NCBI RefSeq assembly: GCF_000733855.1
Contig: NZ_JPOJ01000001.1
Location: 2,745,001-2,809,000 of the forward strand
Source: Methylomicrobium agile
GTDB taxonomy: Bacteria > Pseudomonadota > Gammaproteobacteria > Methylococcales > Methylomonadaceae
Reading direction: 5' to 3'
DNA length: 64,000 nucleotides
The notes under the pieces are model-generated. The model was given only the letters and a program-made list of their open reading frames with translations. It was not told the origin of the DNA and made no database searches. The position numbers and the translations under genes are program-made. Shown here in pieces: positions 47,366 to 56,719 of the stretch (its first letter is position 1; each line of letters begins with the position of its first letter).

Positions 47366-47929
47366 ATGAACGAAGCAACTTATTTGAACAATCAATTCAT
47401 CATCGCGATGCCGAATCTGGCCGATCCCAATTTTTTTCATACCGTCACTTACATGTGTCAGCATAATCAGGAAGGCGCTTTGGGCATCGTGATCAACCGT
47501 TCGACCGGAATGAAGCTCAGCGAAATCTTCAAGCAGATGGATATCCGCGTGACTTCCGAAGAGGCCGCCGAGGCGCCGATCTTCGCGGGCGGGCCGGTGC
47601 AGCAGGACCGCGGCTTCGTCGTGCATACGGCCTGTGGGCAGTGGGACGCGACGCTGCCGGTTTCCGATACGATTTCGCTGACCACTTCGCGCGATGTGAT
47701 CGAGGCGATTGCGGTCGGCGAAGGGCCGGAACACTATCTGGTCGCGCTCGGTTATGCCGGCTGGGGCGAAGGCCAGTTGGAAAGGGAAATCAAGGAAAAT
47801 GCCTGGCTCAATTCGCCGTTCGGCACCAAGGTCTTATTCGACCTGCCGATCAATATGCGCTGGACGGCCGCGGCCGGGCAGATCGGCATCGACATCAACC
47901 AGCTGACCATGCCGGCTGGACATGGCTGA
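47366..47929 (+). CDS. algH: YqgE/AlgH family protein
   Basis: 187 residues. YLNNQFIIAMPNLADPNFFH, the GIVINRSTGMKLSEIF block and FAGGPVQQDRGFVVH are the family marks. Biochemical role not established (YqgE/AlgH affects alginate in Pseudomonas). It overlaps ruvX by 8 bp. Confidence 0.93.
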   Translation: MNEATYLNNQFIIAMPNLADPNFFHTVTYMCQHNQEGALGIVINRSTGMKLSEIFKQMDIRVTSEEAAEAPIFAGGPVQQDRGFVVHTACGQWDATLPVSDTISLTTSRDVIEAIAVGEGPEHYLVALGYAGWGEGQLEREIKENAWLNSPFGTKVLFDLPINMRWTAAAGQIGIDINQLTMPAGHG

Positions 47930-48434
47930 GGATTTATCCAGGCTTCCCGGCAACACGAAGACTTCCGAACGCAGGGACCCGCTGGCATCGAAAAGCGCCG
48001 GCGATACCTTTCTCGGCTTCGACTTCGGCATCAAGAAGATCGGCGTGGCGGTCGGACAAACGGCCACGCTGACCGCAAGCCCGCTGCGGACGCTCAGGGC
48101 GGCCAACCAACAGCCGAACTGGCAGGGAATTGCCGAACTGATCCGGGCATGGCATCCGGTGGGGCTGGTCGTTGGCATTTCGCGGCAGGCGGACGGAAGC
48201 GACAATCCGGTCACGCCGCGCATGCTAAAATTCTGCCGGCAGCTGGAAGGCCGCTTCGGCCTGCCCGTTTACCGGCAGGACGAAACCTTGTCGACCTTCG
48301 AGGCGAAACAGCTGCTGTTCGACGAGGTGAGCGTGAAGGCTAAGAAACTCTGGGAAGTCCAGGACCAGCTGGCCGCGCAGCTTATTTTGCAAACCTGGCT
48401 CAATAGCCATAGCCATCGAGAAAATGAATCCTAA
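47922..48434 (+). CDS. ruvX: Holliday-junction resolvase-like RuvX/YqgF
   Basis: 170 residues; a longer N-terminus than E. coli YqgF, so a later start is possible. FLGFDFGIKKIGVAVGQ holds the first Asp of the RNase H-like fold, GLVVGISRQADGSDNP the middle motif, and the RQDETLSTFEAKQLL Asp/Glu completes the site. It has been linked to 16S rRNA 5' processing. Overlaps pyrR. Confidence 0.93.
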   Translation: MAEDLSRLPGNTKTSERRDPLASKSAGDTFLGFDFGIKKIGVAVGQTATLTASPLRTLRAANQQPNWQGIAELIRAWHPVGLVVGISRQADGSDNPVTPRMLKFCRQLEGRFGLPVYRQDETLSTFEAKQLLFDEVSVKAKKLWEVQDQLAAQLILQTWLNSHSHRENES

Positions 48435-48942
48435 CCATATCGATATCCCGGAGCTGATCGACCGCCTGGCCGACCAGCTTGAATCCCTTATTGCCGACCG
48501 TAAATTGAATAATCCCCTGATGGTTGGGATACGCACCGGCGGCGTCTGGATCGCCGAGCGCCTGCACAGGAAACTCCACATTCAGGAGCCTTTGGGACTC
48601 CTCGACATTTCCTTCTACCGCGACGATTTTTCGCAGATCGGGATGAACCCGAGGGTGAAGCCGAACCAGTTGCCCACTCAGCTCGAAGGCCGCGACATCA
48701 TTCTGGTCGACGACGTGTTTTACACCGGCCGCACCATTCGCGCGGCGTTGAACGAGATTTTCGATTACGGACGGCCGAACCAGGTCGTGCTGGCGGTGCT
48801 GATCAAGCGCGACGGCAAGCAGATTCCGATCGCGCCGGATTGCGTCGGGAGCCGGATCGAACTGAATCCGGGCCAGCGCATCAAGCTGACCGGTCCCGAA
48901 CCGTTGGGCGTGCATATCGAGTGTGCCAAAGGAGCCGCTTGA
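48424..48942 (+). CDS. pyrR: PyrR bifunctional regulator/uracil phosphoribosyltransferase
   Basis: 172 residues. DIILVDDVFYTGRTIRAALN is the PRPP-binding loop, and the leading GIRTGGVWIAERLHRK the PPi loop. In Gram-positives it binds pyr mRNA leaders; in Pseudomonas it lies in front of pyrB and its role is regulatory without RNA leader. No PyrR-loop hairpin was seen before it. It ends 3 bp before pyrB. Confidence 0.92.
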   Translation: MNPNHIDIPELIDRLADQLESLIADRKLNNPLMVGIRTGGVWIAERLHRKLHIQEPLGLLDISFYRDDFSQIGMNPRVKPNQLPTQLEGRDIILVDDVFYTGRTIRAALNEIFDYGRPNQVVLAVLIKRDGKQIPIAPDCVGSRIELNPGQRIKLTGPEPLGVHIECAKGAA

Positions 48943-48945
48943 TTC

Positions 48946-49911
48946 ATGGCCGGCAATCTGCAACTGACCCCGGAAGGCAAGCTGAAGCATTTTCTGACAA
49001 TCGAGGGGCTGGACAAATCGCTGTTGACCGAAATTCTCGACATGGCCGAGTCGTTCGCCGGCATGTCCGACCAGCAGGTCAAGAAAGTGCCGATCCTGCG
49101 CGGCAAGACGATCGTGAACCTGTTCTTCGAAAACAGCACGCGCACCCGGACCACGTTCGAACTGGCGGCCAAGCGCCTGTCGGCCGACGTGCTCAGCATC
49201 AACATCGCGACTTCGGCCACTTCGAAAGGCGAAAGCCTGCTCGATACGATTCGCAATCTGGAGGCGATGTTCGTCGACATGTTCGTCGTCCGCCATGCGC
49301 TGAGCGGCGCGGCTCATTTCATTGCCCAACAGGCCGCGCCGCACATCGGCGTGATCAATGCCGGCGACGGCCAGCATGCGCATCCGACCCAGGCGATGCT
49401 GGACATGTTCACGATTCGCCGGATCAAGAAAGATTTCGCGCCGCTGAAGGTCGCGATCATCGGCGACATCCTGCATTCGCGGGTCGCCCGTTCCGAAATC
49501 ATCGCCCTGAACACGCTGGGCGCCGCCGAGGTCCGGGTGATTGCGCCCAAAACTTTGCTGCCGGCCTATGTCGAGACGCTGGGCGTGAAAGTGTTCCACG
49601 ACCTGAAAAACGGTCTGAACGATGTGGACGTGGTGATGATGCTGCGCCTGCAGAAAGAAAGGATGAGTTCGGCCCTGCTGCCCAGCGAAAGCGAATATTT
49701 CAAATGTTTCGGCCTGACCGGGGACAAATTGAAATACGCGAAGCCCGATGCGATCGTGATGCATCCGGGGCCGATCAACCGCGGCGTGGAGATCGACTCG
49801 AAGGTCGCCGACGGCCCGCAGTCGGTGATATTGCAACAGGTCAGCAACGGTATCGCGGTGCGGATGGCGGTGATGGCGATGGTGATGCATCCGCACGGAG
49901 TCAGCGTATGA
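48946..49911 (+). CDS. pyrB: Aspartate carbamoyltransferase catalytic chain
   Basis: 321 residues. [18 protein letters not shown] binds carbamoyl phosphate, [14 protein letters not shown] and the [10 protein letters not shown] region complete the site. It makes carbamoyl aspartate, the committed step to pyrimidines. No PyrI gene follows; instead the next gene is an inactive-looking dihydroorotase homologue, as in class A ATCases of Pseudomonas. Overlaps the next start (ATGA). Confidence 0.95.
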   Translation: MAGNLQLTPEGKLKHFLTIEGLDKSLLTEILDMAESFAGMSDQQVKKVPILRGKTIVNLFFENSTRTRTTFELAAKRLSADVLSINIATSATSKGESLLDTIRNLEAMFVDMFVVRHALSGAAHFIAQQAAPHIGVINAGDGQHAHPTQAMLDMFTIRRIKKDFAPLKVAIIGDILHSRVARSEIIALNTLGAAEVRVIAPKTLLPAYVETLGVKVFHDLKNGLNDVDVVMMLRLQKERMSSALLPSESEYFKCFGLTGDKLKYAKPDAIVMHPGPINRGVEIDSKVADGPQSVILQQVSNGIAVRMAVMAMVMHPHGVSV

Positions 49912-51188
49912 ACAAGATACAGATTACGGGCGGACGCCTGGTCGATCCGACCAACGGCATCGACCGGACCGGCGGCGTTTACATTGCGGACGGCAAGATC
50001 CTTTCGGTTGCCGCCAGGCCGGACGGTTTCGACGCGGACTTTACCCTCGACGCGGCCGGACAAATCGTCTGTCCCGGCTTCATCGATCTGAGCGCCCGTT
50101 TGCGCGAGCCGGGACAAAGCCGCAAGGGAACATTCAAGAGCGAAACCCGCGCGGCGGCCAGTGCCGGCTTTACGACCCTGTGCCTGCAGCCGGATACGGT
50201 GCCGGTGATCGATACGCCGGCCGTTGCGGAGCTGGTACGGGAACTGGCCGAAAAAGCCGGCTATCCGCAGATCCATCCGATCGCCGCGCTGACGCAAAAG
50301 CTCGACGGGACCGAACTCAGCTCGATGCTGTCTTTGCAGCGGGCCGGCTGTATCGCGGTCGGGCATGCGAACCGGCCGGTCAAAAACCTGCTGATCCTGC
50401 GGCGGGCGATGGAATATGCGGCAAGCCACGATTTGCTGCTGATGTTTCGGCCCAACGATTTCTGGCTCGGCAACAACGGCTGCGCGCACGAAGGCGTGTT
50501 GGCGACCCGCTACGGTCTGCCGAGCATACCGGAGGCGGCCGAAACGATCGCGCTGGCGCAGTGCCTCGAACTGGCCGAACTGACCGGCTGCCGGGTCCAT
50601 TTCGGGCAGCTCAGCTGCAAGCGTTCGGTGCTCAAGATCCGGCAGGCCAGGAACGACGGCTTGCGGGTTACCGCCGACGTGGCGATGCATCAGCTGCATC
50701 TGACCGAAAACGACATGATCCCGTTCGACAGCGCCTACCATGTGCTGCCGCCGCTCCGTACCGAGGCCGACAGGCAGTATTTGCGGACGGGCCTGGCGGC
50801 CGGCACGATCGACGCGATCGTTTCGGATCATCAGCCGCACGATCTCGACGCCAAACTCGGCGCCTTCCCGGAAACCGAGCCGGGCATTTCCGCGTTGGAA
50901 ACGGTACTGCCGCTGTTGCTCAAACTGGCCGACGACGGTGCGCTGACCCTGTCCGAAGGCATCGCGGCGCTGACCTCGAAGCCGGCGCAGATACTGGGCC
51001 TCGGGCGCGGCGCGCTGACGCCGGGCCTGCAGGCCGATGTCTGCATCTTCGATCCGGCTTCAGTCTGGACAATCGATGAAGCCAACTGGAAAAGCCAGGG
51101 CGTCAATACGCCGTTCTGGGGGCAGACGATGAAAGGCCGGGTCACTCATACCCTGCAGGCTGGACGGTTGATCCATTCGCCGGCTTAG
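49908..51188 (+). CDS. pyrX: Dihydroorotase homologue without metal ligands (PyrC'/PyrX type)
   Basis: 426 residues from [20 protein letters not shown]; the longer frame upstream is read-through of pyrB in another frame. The metal-binding DxHxH is replaced: [19 protein letters not shown] has S-A-R where HxH should be. A later DHQPHD remains. Pseudomonas PyrC' lacks these ligands too and serves as a structural part of a dodecameric ATCase. I infer the same here, with the active dihydroorotase encoded elsewhere. Confidence 0.9.
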   Translation: MNKIQITGGRLVDPTNGIDRTGGVYIADGKILSVAARPDGFDADFTLDAAGQIVCPGFIDLSARLREPGQSRKGTFKSETRAAASAGFTTLCLQPDTVPVIDTPAVAELVRELAEKAGYPQIHPIAALTQKLDGTELSSMLSLQRAGCIAVGHANRPVKNLLILRRAMEYAASHDLLLMFRPNDFWLGNNGCAHEGVLATRYGLPSIPEAAETIALAQCLELAELTGCRVHFGQLSCKRSVLKIRQARNDGLRVTADVAMHQLHLTENDMIPFDSAYHVLPPLRTEADRQYLRTGLAAGTIDAIVSDHQPHDLDAKLGAFPETEPGISALETVLPLLLKLADDGALTLSEGIAALTSKPAQILGLGRGALTPGLQADVCIFDPASVWTIDEANWKSQGVNTPFWGQTMKGRVTHTLQAGRLIHSPA

Positions 51189-51256
51189 GGTTGCGGCCGG
51201 AAGACCGATGCACCGATGAGGCTTGTCTTCGGTGTCTTCATCCGATCAGCCTGGTT

Positions 51257-51421
51257 TTACGGTAGTCGTATCGGCTTCATCACGAGCCAGATACTCCGGC
51301 CTTTGCCGGAGCGCCCGGTTTCGATGTTTATCCCGTATTCCTGCAATATCGTCCGATCCTGCAGGCGCAGGGCCAGGACGGTCGTTTCCGGCTTTCTTGC
51401 TTGGTCAATCGGTTTGGTCAT
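51257..51421 (-). CDS. Short ORF, doubtful
   Basis: 54 residues starting MTKPIDQARKPETTVLALRL. The codons look coding-like and the sequence ends GRSIWLVMKPIRLP, but there is no ribosome-binding site and no family that I know. A hairpin gcaaagcttgctttgc lies just before its start. Probably a remnant, if real. Confidence 0.25.
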   Translation of the reverse strand: MTKPIDQARKPETTVLALRLQDRTILQEYGINIETGRSGKGRSIWLVMKPIRLP

Positions 51422-51612
51422 TTGCAAAGCAAGCTTTGCAACGCCTCGGGGCTACGCTTATCCGGCCTACAGTATTTTATCTCTTTAACTTAACAGACAG
51501 GATGCAGGAGATAGGGCAACGCAGGAGCGGTTGCCGATGTTGGGTGGCGCATCGATCGCGAACGATACCCCGGTACTCGGTGCGCCTCCCTTCGTTCAGC
51601 CCAACGGCTCTT

Positions 51613-51689
51613 GTAGGGTGGATTCGCCGCCAGGCAATCCGCCGCGCTTTGAAGGCTGTTGGCGTTTTGCTATCGCGAAAACGCCCTAC
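51613..51689. repeat. Composite inverted repeat, GTAGGGCGTTTTCGCGA family (copy B2)
   Basis: Inverted relative to copy B1: gtagggtggattcgccgcca first, gcgttttgctatcgcgaaaa last, ending in ccctac. Confidence 0.75.
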
Positions 51690-51814
51690 AACGCTGCGCT
51701 TCATAACGCTTGACGTGAATAACAGTATCTACTTGGGTATTTTCACGGTAACGGCATTGGGCCGCGAGCCCCGTAGGATTTCCGGGGTATTCCCTGGCAA
51801 ATTCAAAAAGCCGT

Positions 51815-52927
51815 TTATTTTTCGGCCGCCGCTGCATTCAAAGGAGCCAGGGTGTTGCCGTTCACGTTGACATTCCGCAAGCCATTCTTCTCGGCATACA
51901 TTCCTTCTTCCGGAAAATACTGTGCCGGATCGCTGGCGATTTCGCGCGCCGCCAGGAATTGCGCATAATAGTTGCGGGAGGCGAAGCCGAATGCAGGACT
52001 TGCGTAGTTTTGCACGATACGAGCAAAGTCGGGGCCGAACTGGCTCTGCGCACGCTTCATGCCGTTAATGCCGTGGTTGTAGGAAGTAATCGCCGCGGGC
52101 CAGTTCCCCAGCATGCCGTAGGCGTAGCCGAGGTAATTGGCCGCGCCGACCGCGGAAGCGTAAGGATCGAGGCGCCGGTCCGCGCGATGGCTGCCGGGCA
52201 TGAACCGTTTTGCGGCGGCTTTGGTGAACTGCCACATGCCGACCGCGCCGGCAGAGGAGCGGGCCGCCGGTTGAAACGAGGATTCGACATGAGGCAGATA
52301 AGCCAAGTCTTCCGGCAGGCCGGCGTCGCGGAATATCTTTCGGAACCGCCGGTCATAGCCTGCGCTGATCTCGATGCCGCGTTTGAAGCGTTCGCGCGTC
52401 CCGCGTTGCGCATGCACCCGTTCGGCGGCGCCGCTCAAGAGGATGGCGAGCGTTCTGCCGCTGCTTTCCAGCCTGGCGATCAGTTCGCGGTCGCCGGCAT
52501 TCAACGGGGCGTTGTAGCGCACTTTGCTTTCCAGGACGGCCAGTTGGGCCTTCCAGAAATTGCGGCGCCGGCTGACGATGTCTTTCTGCTCGGAGGTCAG
52601 GCTTTCGTCGACGTAACCCGGCAATCTGATCACTTCGTAGATGACGTTCAGATGGCGGTCGTCATGAAGCACCACTTCCGAACGCCGCCACTTCACATAG
52701 ACATTGCGCCAGAACTCCACCGCCGGTTCCAGGTCGCCAGGTTTCAAGAAGAGGCCGGAGTAAGTCGTTACCGGTTTATGGAGCTTTCGCGGAGCGGCAG
52801 GGACTGCCAGGGGGGAGGGCGTATGGATTCGAGGTTCCTCACGGAGGGCGATGGTCTGGCCGCCGCAGGCGCTCAGCCCCATCGCGATCGCCGATGAAAG
52901 CCACATCCGCATCATCAATCGCTTCAT
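51815..52927 (-). CDS. Lytic transglycosylase, lipoprotein
   Basis: 370 residues from MKRLMMRMWLSSAIAMGLSA. The lipobox LSAC implies outer-membrane anchoring. SLT domain: LAYLPHVESSFQPAARSSAG has the catalytic glutamate (ES), followed by GMWQFTKAAAKRFM and ITSYNHGINGMKRA. It cleaves peptidoglycan to anhydromuropeptides. The long N-terminal region (30-190) is helical; no LysM repeat. An AT-rich divergent region precedes the helicase pseudogene. Confidence 0.92.
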   Translation of the reverse strand: MKRLMMRMWLSSAIAMGLSACGGQTIALREEPRIHTPSPLAVPAAPRKLHKPVTTYSGLFLKPGDLEPAVEFWRNVYVKWRRSEVVLHDDRHLNVIYEVIRLPGYVDESLTSEQKDIVSRRRNFWKAQLAVLESKVRYNAPLNAGDRELIARLESSGRTLAILLSGAAERVHAQRGTRERFKRGIEISAGYDRRFRKIFRDAGLPEDLAYLPHVESSFQPAARSSAGAVGMWQFTKAAAKRFMPGSHRADRRLDPYASAVGAANYLGYAYGMLGNWPAAITSYNHGINGMKRAQSQFGPDFARIVQNYASPAFGFASRNYYAQFLAAREIASDPAQYFPEEGMYAEKNGLRNVNVNGNTLAPLNAAAAEK

Positions 52928-53109
52928 TTTGCGTGAAAAGAACGGTGAAAAATTTGCCGGAGAAAGAAACAAAACAACGGCTTGACGAAGCGCGTCGTTT
53001 TGCTTTGCGAAGGTTTAAAATTATCTTAGCTCATTCCGAGCTTGAGAAACAGTTAATTTTTTTTGTCCGGCATAAGGAGGTCTAACCAAAAAAGCCCCTT
53101 CTTGTTGAA

Positions 53110-53181
53110 GTAGGGTATGCGGTGCATACCTTTTTCTGACGCTCGAGTAGATTAAAATCAGGTACGCACCGCGTACCCTAC
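53110..53181. repeat. Inverted repeat, GTAGGGTACGC family (copy C3)
   Basis: gtagggtatgcggtgcatac is mirrored by ggtacgcaccgcgtacccta with a 30-bp loop and a few mismatches. Upstream of the helicase pseudogene. Confidence 0.8.
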
Positions 53182-53290
53182 GTTCATCCAGTAGTTCGGC
53201 AATGTCCTTAAACTCTAGCAAACCGTTTTACGCAGCAGCTTGCCGTTTGCTGGCATCCTATTTTTAATAATCTTCGCCAACTCGATTTTC

Positions 53291-55548
53291 ATGCAGATTC
53301 TTCTTTACAACGAGCTGAACCCCAAACAGATTCCCGGATTCTCGAAAATGGTCAAATACCTCGAAGCCGACGATTTCAAGTCGGCCGAGGTCAAAAAAGT
53401 CGGCGACAATCTGTACCGCGCCCGACTGAATCAAAGCGACCGGCTGTTGTTCTCGGTTTACCGGCATCAGGGGCACGCTTATGCGCTGATCCTGGCATAC
53501 ATCAAGCAGCACGCCTACGAAGACTCGCGTTTTCTGCGCCGCGCCGCCGCGATCGACGAAAGCAAGATTCCGGCGATCGACGATCCGGCGAAGATCGAAG
53601 GCGCGCCGCTCGCGTATTTGAATCCGCACCACGACCGCTTCAATCTGCTCGACAAGATCATTTCGTTCGACGACAACCAGCAGGCGATCTATCAGGTGCA
53701 GCCGCCGCTGGTGATCATCGGTTCGGCCGGTAGCGGCTTCTCTGCGGCGACTCGAACCAGATCGTGCATCCGAATTTCTTTTCCTGGTCCAAAGTCAAAA
53801 GCCTGTTTTATAAGCAGGAAGATTTGCGCGGCGAAGGCGATCTGATCCGGATCTTGAACACGAACTACCGGAACGCGCCGCAAGTGACCGAGATCGCGAA
53901 CCGGATTTTGAAGATCAAAAACCAGCGCTTCGGCTCGATCGACAAAGAAAGCCATTATCTGGTCGAAAGCAACGGCCACATGGAAGGCGAAGTGCTGCTG
54001 CTCGAAGACTCGGCCGACATTCGCCGCGAACTCGACAGCAAGACGCGCACTTCGACTTTGTTCGCGGTGATCGTGATGAACGCCGAACAAAAACCGGAAG
54101 CGGCGCGCCATTTCTCGACGCCGCTGGTGTTCATGATCCAGGAAGCGAAAGGGCTCGAATACGAAAATATCATCCTGTACAACTTTTTGACGCTCGAAGA
54201 AAGCCGCTACCGCGAAATCGCGAAGGGTGTCACGGCGGCCGACCTGGAGCAGGACTTGAAATACGCGCGCGGCAAGGACAAGACCGACAAATCGCTGGAG
54301 GTGTACAAGTTTTACGTGAACGCGCTGTACGTCGCGCTGACTCGCGCGATCAAGAACCTGTACTGGATCGAAAGCAACGTCCGCCAGCCGTTGCTCGATT
54401 TGCTCGGCCTGCGCGATGTGCGCACCAGCCTGACGCTGGCGAATCAGAATTCGAGCCTGGACGCCTGGCGCCTGGAAGCGCACAAGCTGGAACTGCAAGG
54501 CAAGCAGGAACAGGCCGACCGCATCCGCAGCGAAATCCTGAAGCAAAAAACGCCGCCGTGGCAAGTGCTGAGCGGCGAAGCGCTGGCCGAACTGAAACGG
54601 AAAGCGCTGGAAGCGAACGACAAGAACGCCAAGATGACCCTGTTCGAATATGCCTTGGTCTACGAGGATTTAAATATTTTGAATGCGCTGCTGCACGCCG
54701 ATTTCAAGCCGGCTAGACAGCCGGATAAGGGCTTGCTGATGCTCAAACAGAAGCATTATGTGGCTTATCAATTCAAAAAGCCGGATGCGGTCTTGAAGCA
54801 GACCGATCAATACGGCCCGGATTTCCGTAACGTGTTCAATCAGACGCCGTTGATGGTGGCGGCCTGGACCGGCAACGCGGAAGTCGTGAAGGCGTTGGTC
54901 GAGGTCGGGGCCGATCCCGAAAAAGTCGACGGCAACGGCCTGACCGCATTCCAGATCGCGCTCGCCCAGGCCGAACGCGGCGAAACCTATGCGAAAAAGA
55001 AACTGGCCGCGATCTACGACCTGTTGGAGCCGACCAGCATGAGCATCCAGGTCGAGCACCGGCTGATCAAGCTCGACAAAAGCAGCATGGAGTTTTTTCT
55101 GCTGAACCTGATGATCGCTCTGTTTTACCGGGTCATGCCGAAAAAAATGGTTTACTGGCTCGAAGGGTTCACGACGCAGGACTTTATCGATGCGATCGCG
55201 CACATCCCGGCCGGAATTTTGCCGGAGCGGCGCAAGCAGCGTGCCTATTTGTCCGCGATTCTGGCGAAAAACGAAATCGAAAAAGACGACCGTTACAACC
55301 GCAGGCTGTTTTACCGGGTTATGCGCGGCCATTACATTTTCAACCCGAACCTGGCGATCCGGGTCGAAGGGGAGTGGATCAATATTTACGACTTATTGAA
55401 TATCGACAAACTGGCGCCCCGGCACGATGCCAAACAGGATTGGTGGCACCGGGATTACAACGAAATCCTCGAAACCTGGATGCAGGAGCGCAAAGCCGAA
55501 TTGAAGCATTTGCTGACGGAAAAGAGGGAGGGCGTGCGCAGCGAATAA
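53291..55548 (+). pseudogene. UvrD-like helicase with ankyrin-like repeats, internal deletion and frameshift
   Basis: Two parts. 53291-53740 encodes an N-terminal domain (MQILLYNELNPKQIPGFSKM) reaching the start of Walker A (PPLVIIGSAGSG), where sense ends. From 53746, in another frame, GDSNQIVHPNFFSW begins at helicase motif III and continues to 55548 with ILNTNYRNAPQVTEIANRIL (motif IV), QEAKGLEYENII (motif V) and VALTRAIKNLYW (motif VI). An ankyrin-like repeat follows (TPLMVAAWTGNAEVVKALVE). The stretch between Walker A and motif III is deleted, so no ATPase can form. Remnant of a large helicase known in Legionella and methanotrophs. Confidence 0.75.
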
Positions 55549-55599
55549 GCGTTTCCAAACCAAGCGCCTGAAGCACAAGAGCCGGAAGTCCGGCTGGGC

Positions 55600-55712
55600 C
55601 ATGCGGAACAGAAAGTCGAAATCGGCAAATCGAACGTTCTGCTGATCGGGCTTTCCGGCACCGGCAAAACGCGGTTGGCCAGTATACTCGCTAAGATCGC
55701 CGGGGAACCGCG
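55600..55712 (+). pseudogene. AAA+ (ClpX-like) fragment
   Basis: EQKVEIGKSNVLLIGLSGTG followed by KTRLASILAKIAG reads as a Walker A region like the ClpX/RuvB type KSNxLLIGPTGxGKT. There is no start and the frame leaves the family sense after 40 residues. A relic next to the helicase pseudogene. Confidence 0.45.
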
Positions 55713-55716
55713 GGCG

Positions 55717-56526
55717 TTACGACGACCTGACGCCCAGGATCGGCGCGTGGGCCTTGAAGACCGCCCAGACCGACATGCCGGGCATTAGCGCCAGTTTGCG
55801 CAGGCTTTGCTGGGTAATCATCGCGGCCAGGATTTCGCCGTTCGGCAAGAGAACGATCACTTCCGAATCCACGATGTCGTGCCGGATCCGCATCACCTTC
55901 CCGAGCAGGCGGTTCCGGGCCGAAATCCGTTCGAGGGCGGGATCGGTCAACAGCATGATGTCGGCGCTGTTGATCATCAGCACCGCATCGGCGCCGATGC
56001 CGATCGCCAGTGCGTCGAGCGAAGCGGTGCTGAAAGACGAAACCACCTCTTCTCCGCCTTTCAGGCGCACGGTAATTCGGGCATCCGCGACATCCCTGTC
56101 GATTGCGGTGACTTGGCCGAACAATTGGTTGCGAGTGCTGGTTTTGACCTCCAGGCGCTGAAGAAGAAGTATCGTAGCGGGGTCTTCGGCCAGGCTTCGG
56201 TTCAGTTCGGCGATAAAATCCCTGTGCTTTTGCTCCAGCCGGGTAAACAAGGCCAGCAACGCCTTACCCGCGGGCGTCAATGCGGTTCCGCCCCCCTTAC
56301 TGCCGCCGATGGCGGTGGTCAGCAGGGTTTGCGGCGCGCCGTTGTTGGCCCGTTCCAGCATTTGCCAGGCGCCCTTGTAACTCAGCCCCATTTGTTTGGC
56401 GGCCTGATTGATCGATCCGCTCCGGTCTATCGCCTTCAAGAGCTCCATCATGCGGGCATCCAGCATTCCCGCTAGCCGTAATTCGCCTTCTATCCATCGG
56501 GAGGGCGCGTTGTCGTTCGGATTCAT
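55717..56526 (-). CDS. modE: Molybdate-responsive regulator ModE
   Basis: 269 residues. Winged helix at 10-115 (SINQAAKQMGLSYKGAWQML) and two MOP/TOBE domains (RNQLFGQVTAIDRDVADARI and NRLLGKVMRIRHDIVDSEVI) that bind molybdate or tungstate. Full-length, like E. coli ModE. It diverges from the porin gene; the palindrome at 56587-56614 lies between. It should repress mod genes when molybdate is plentiful. Confidence 0.95.
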   Translation of the reverse strand: MNPNDNAPSRWIEGELRLAGMLDARMMELLKAIDRSGSINQAAKQMGLSYKGAWQMLERANNGAPQTLLTTAIGGSKGGGTALTPAGKALLALFTRLEQKHRDFIAELNRSLAEDPATILLLQRLEVKTSTRNQLFGQVTAIDRDVADARITVRLKGGEEVVSSFSTASLDALAIGIGADAVLMINSADIMLLTDPALERISARNRLLGKVMRIRHDIVDSEVIVLLPNGEILAAMITQQSLRKLALMPGMSVWAVFKAHAPILGVRSS

Positions 56527-56586
56527 GTCACTTCCTTGAAAAAATAGCTTGAATGTTTCTTATGCAAAAACGGTTTGTCGCCAAAC

Positions 56587-56614
56587 AACGTTATTTACTT
56601 TGGTATATAACGAT
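56587..56614. promoter_or_regulatory. ModE-type operator
   Basis: AACGTTATTTA-CTTTGG-TATATAACGAT. It agrees with the known ModE site ATCGCTATATA-N6-TATATAACGAT; the right half matches in full and the left in 7 of 11. It lies 61 bp from the modE start and 106 bp from the porin start, so it can govern both. Confidence 0.75.
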
Positions 56615-56719
56615 ATATACTAACACCATCTCAGACCGGTAACTGTTTGGGAAAAACCTTTTCTGAAATCGACTACCACACGAACGGCGTTTGACGTTCA
56701 CAAAAGGCAGACCGCTATT

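Larger units (their letters stand above)
51189..51814. other. Gene-poor stretch with repeat
   Basis: It contains a B-family inverted repeat (51613-51689), a REP-like segment ctacgcttatccggcctac (about 51451-51471), and a short minus-strand frame at 51257-51421. No other gene is supported. Confidence 0.5.

Noticed and set aside
48840-49907. Upstream extension of the dihydroorotase homologue frame
   Set aside because: It runs through pyrB in another frame. The true start is the ATG overlapping the pyrB stop.
51223-51870. Plus-strand frame of about 215 residues after pyrX
   Set aside because: It is largely composed of the B-family repeat and gene-poor DNA, without ribosome-binding site or domain.
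53021-53221. Minus-strand frame of 66 residues
   Set aside because: It is mostly the C-family repeat.
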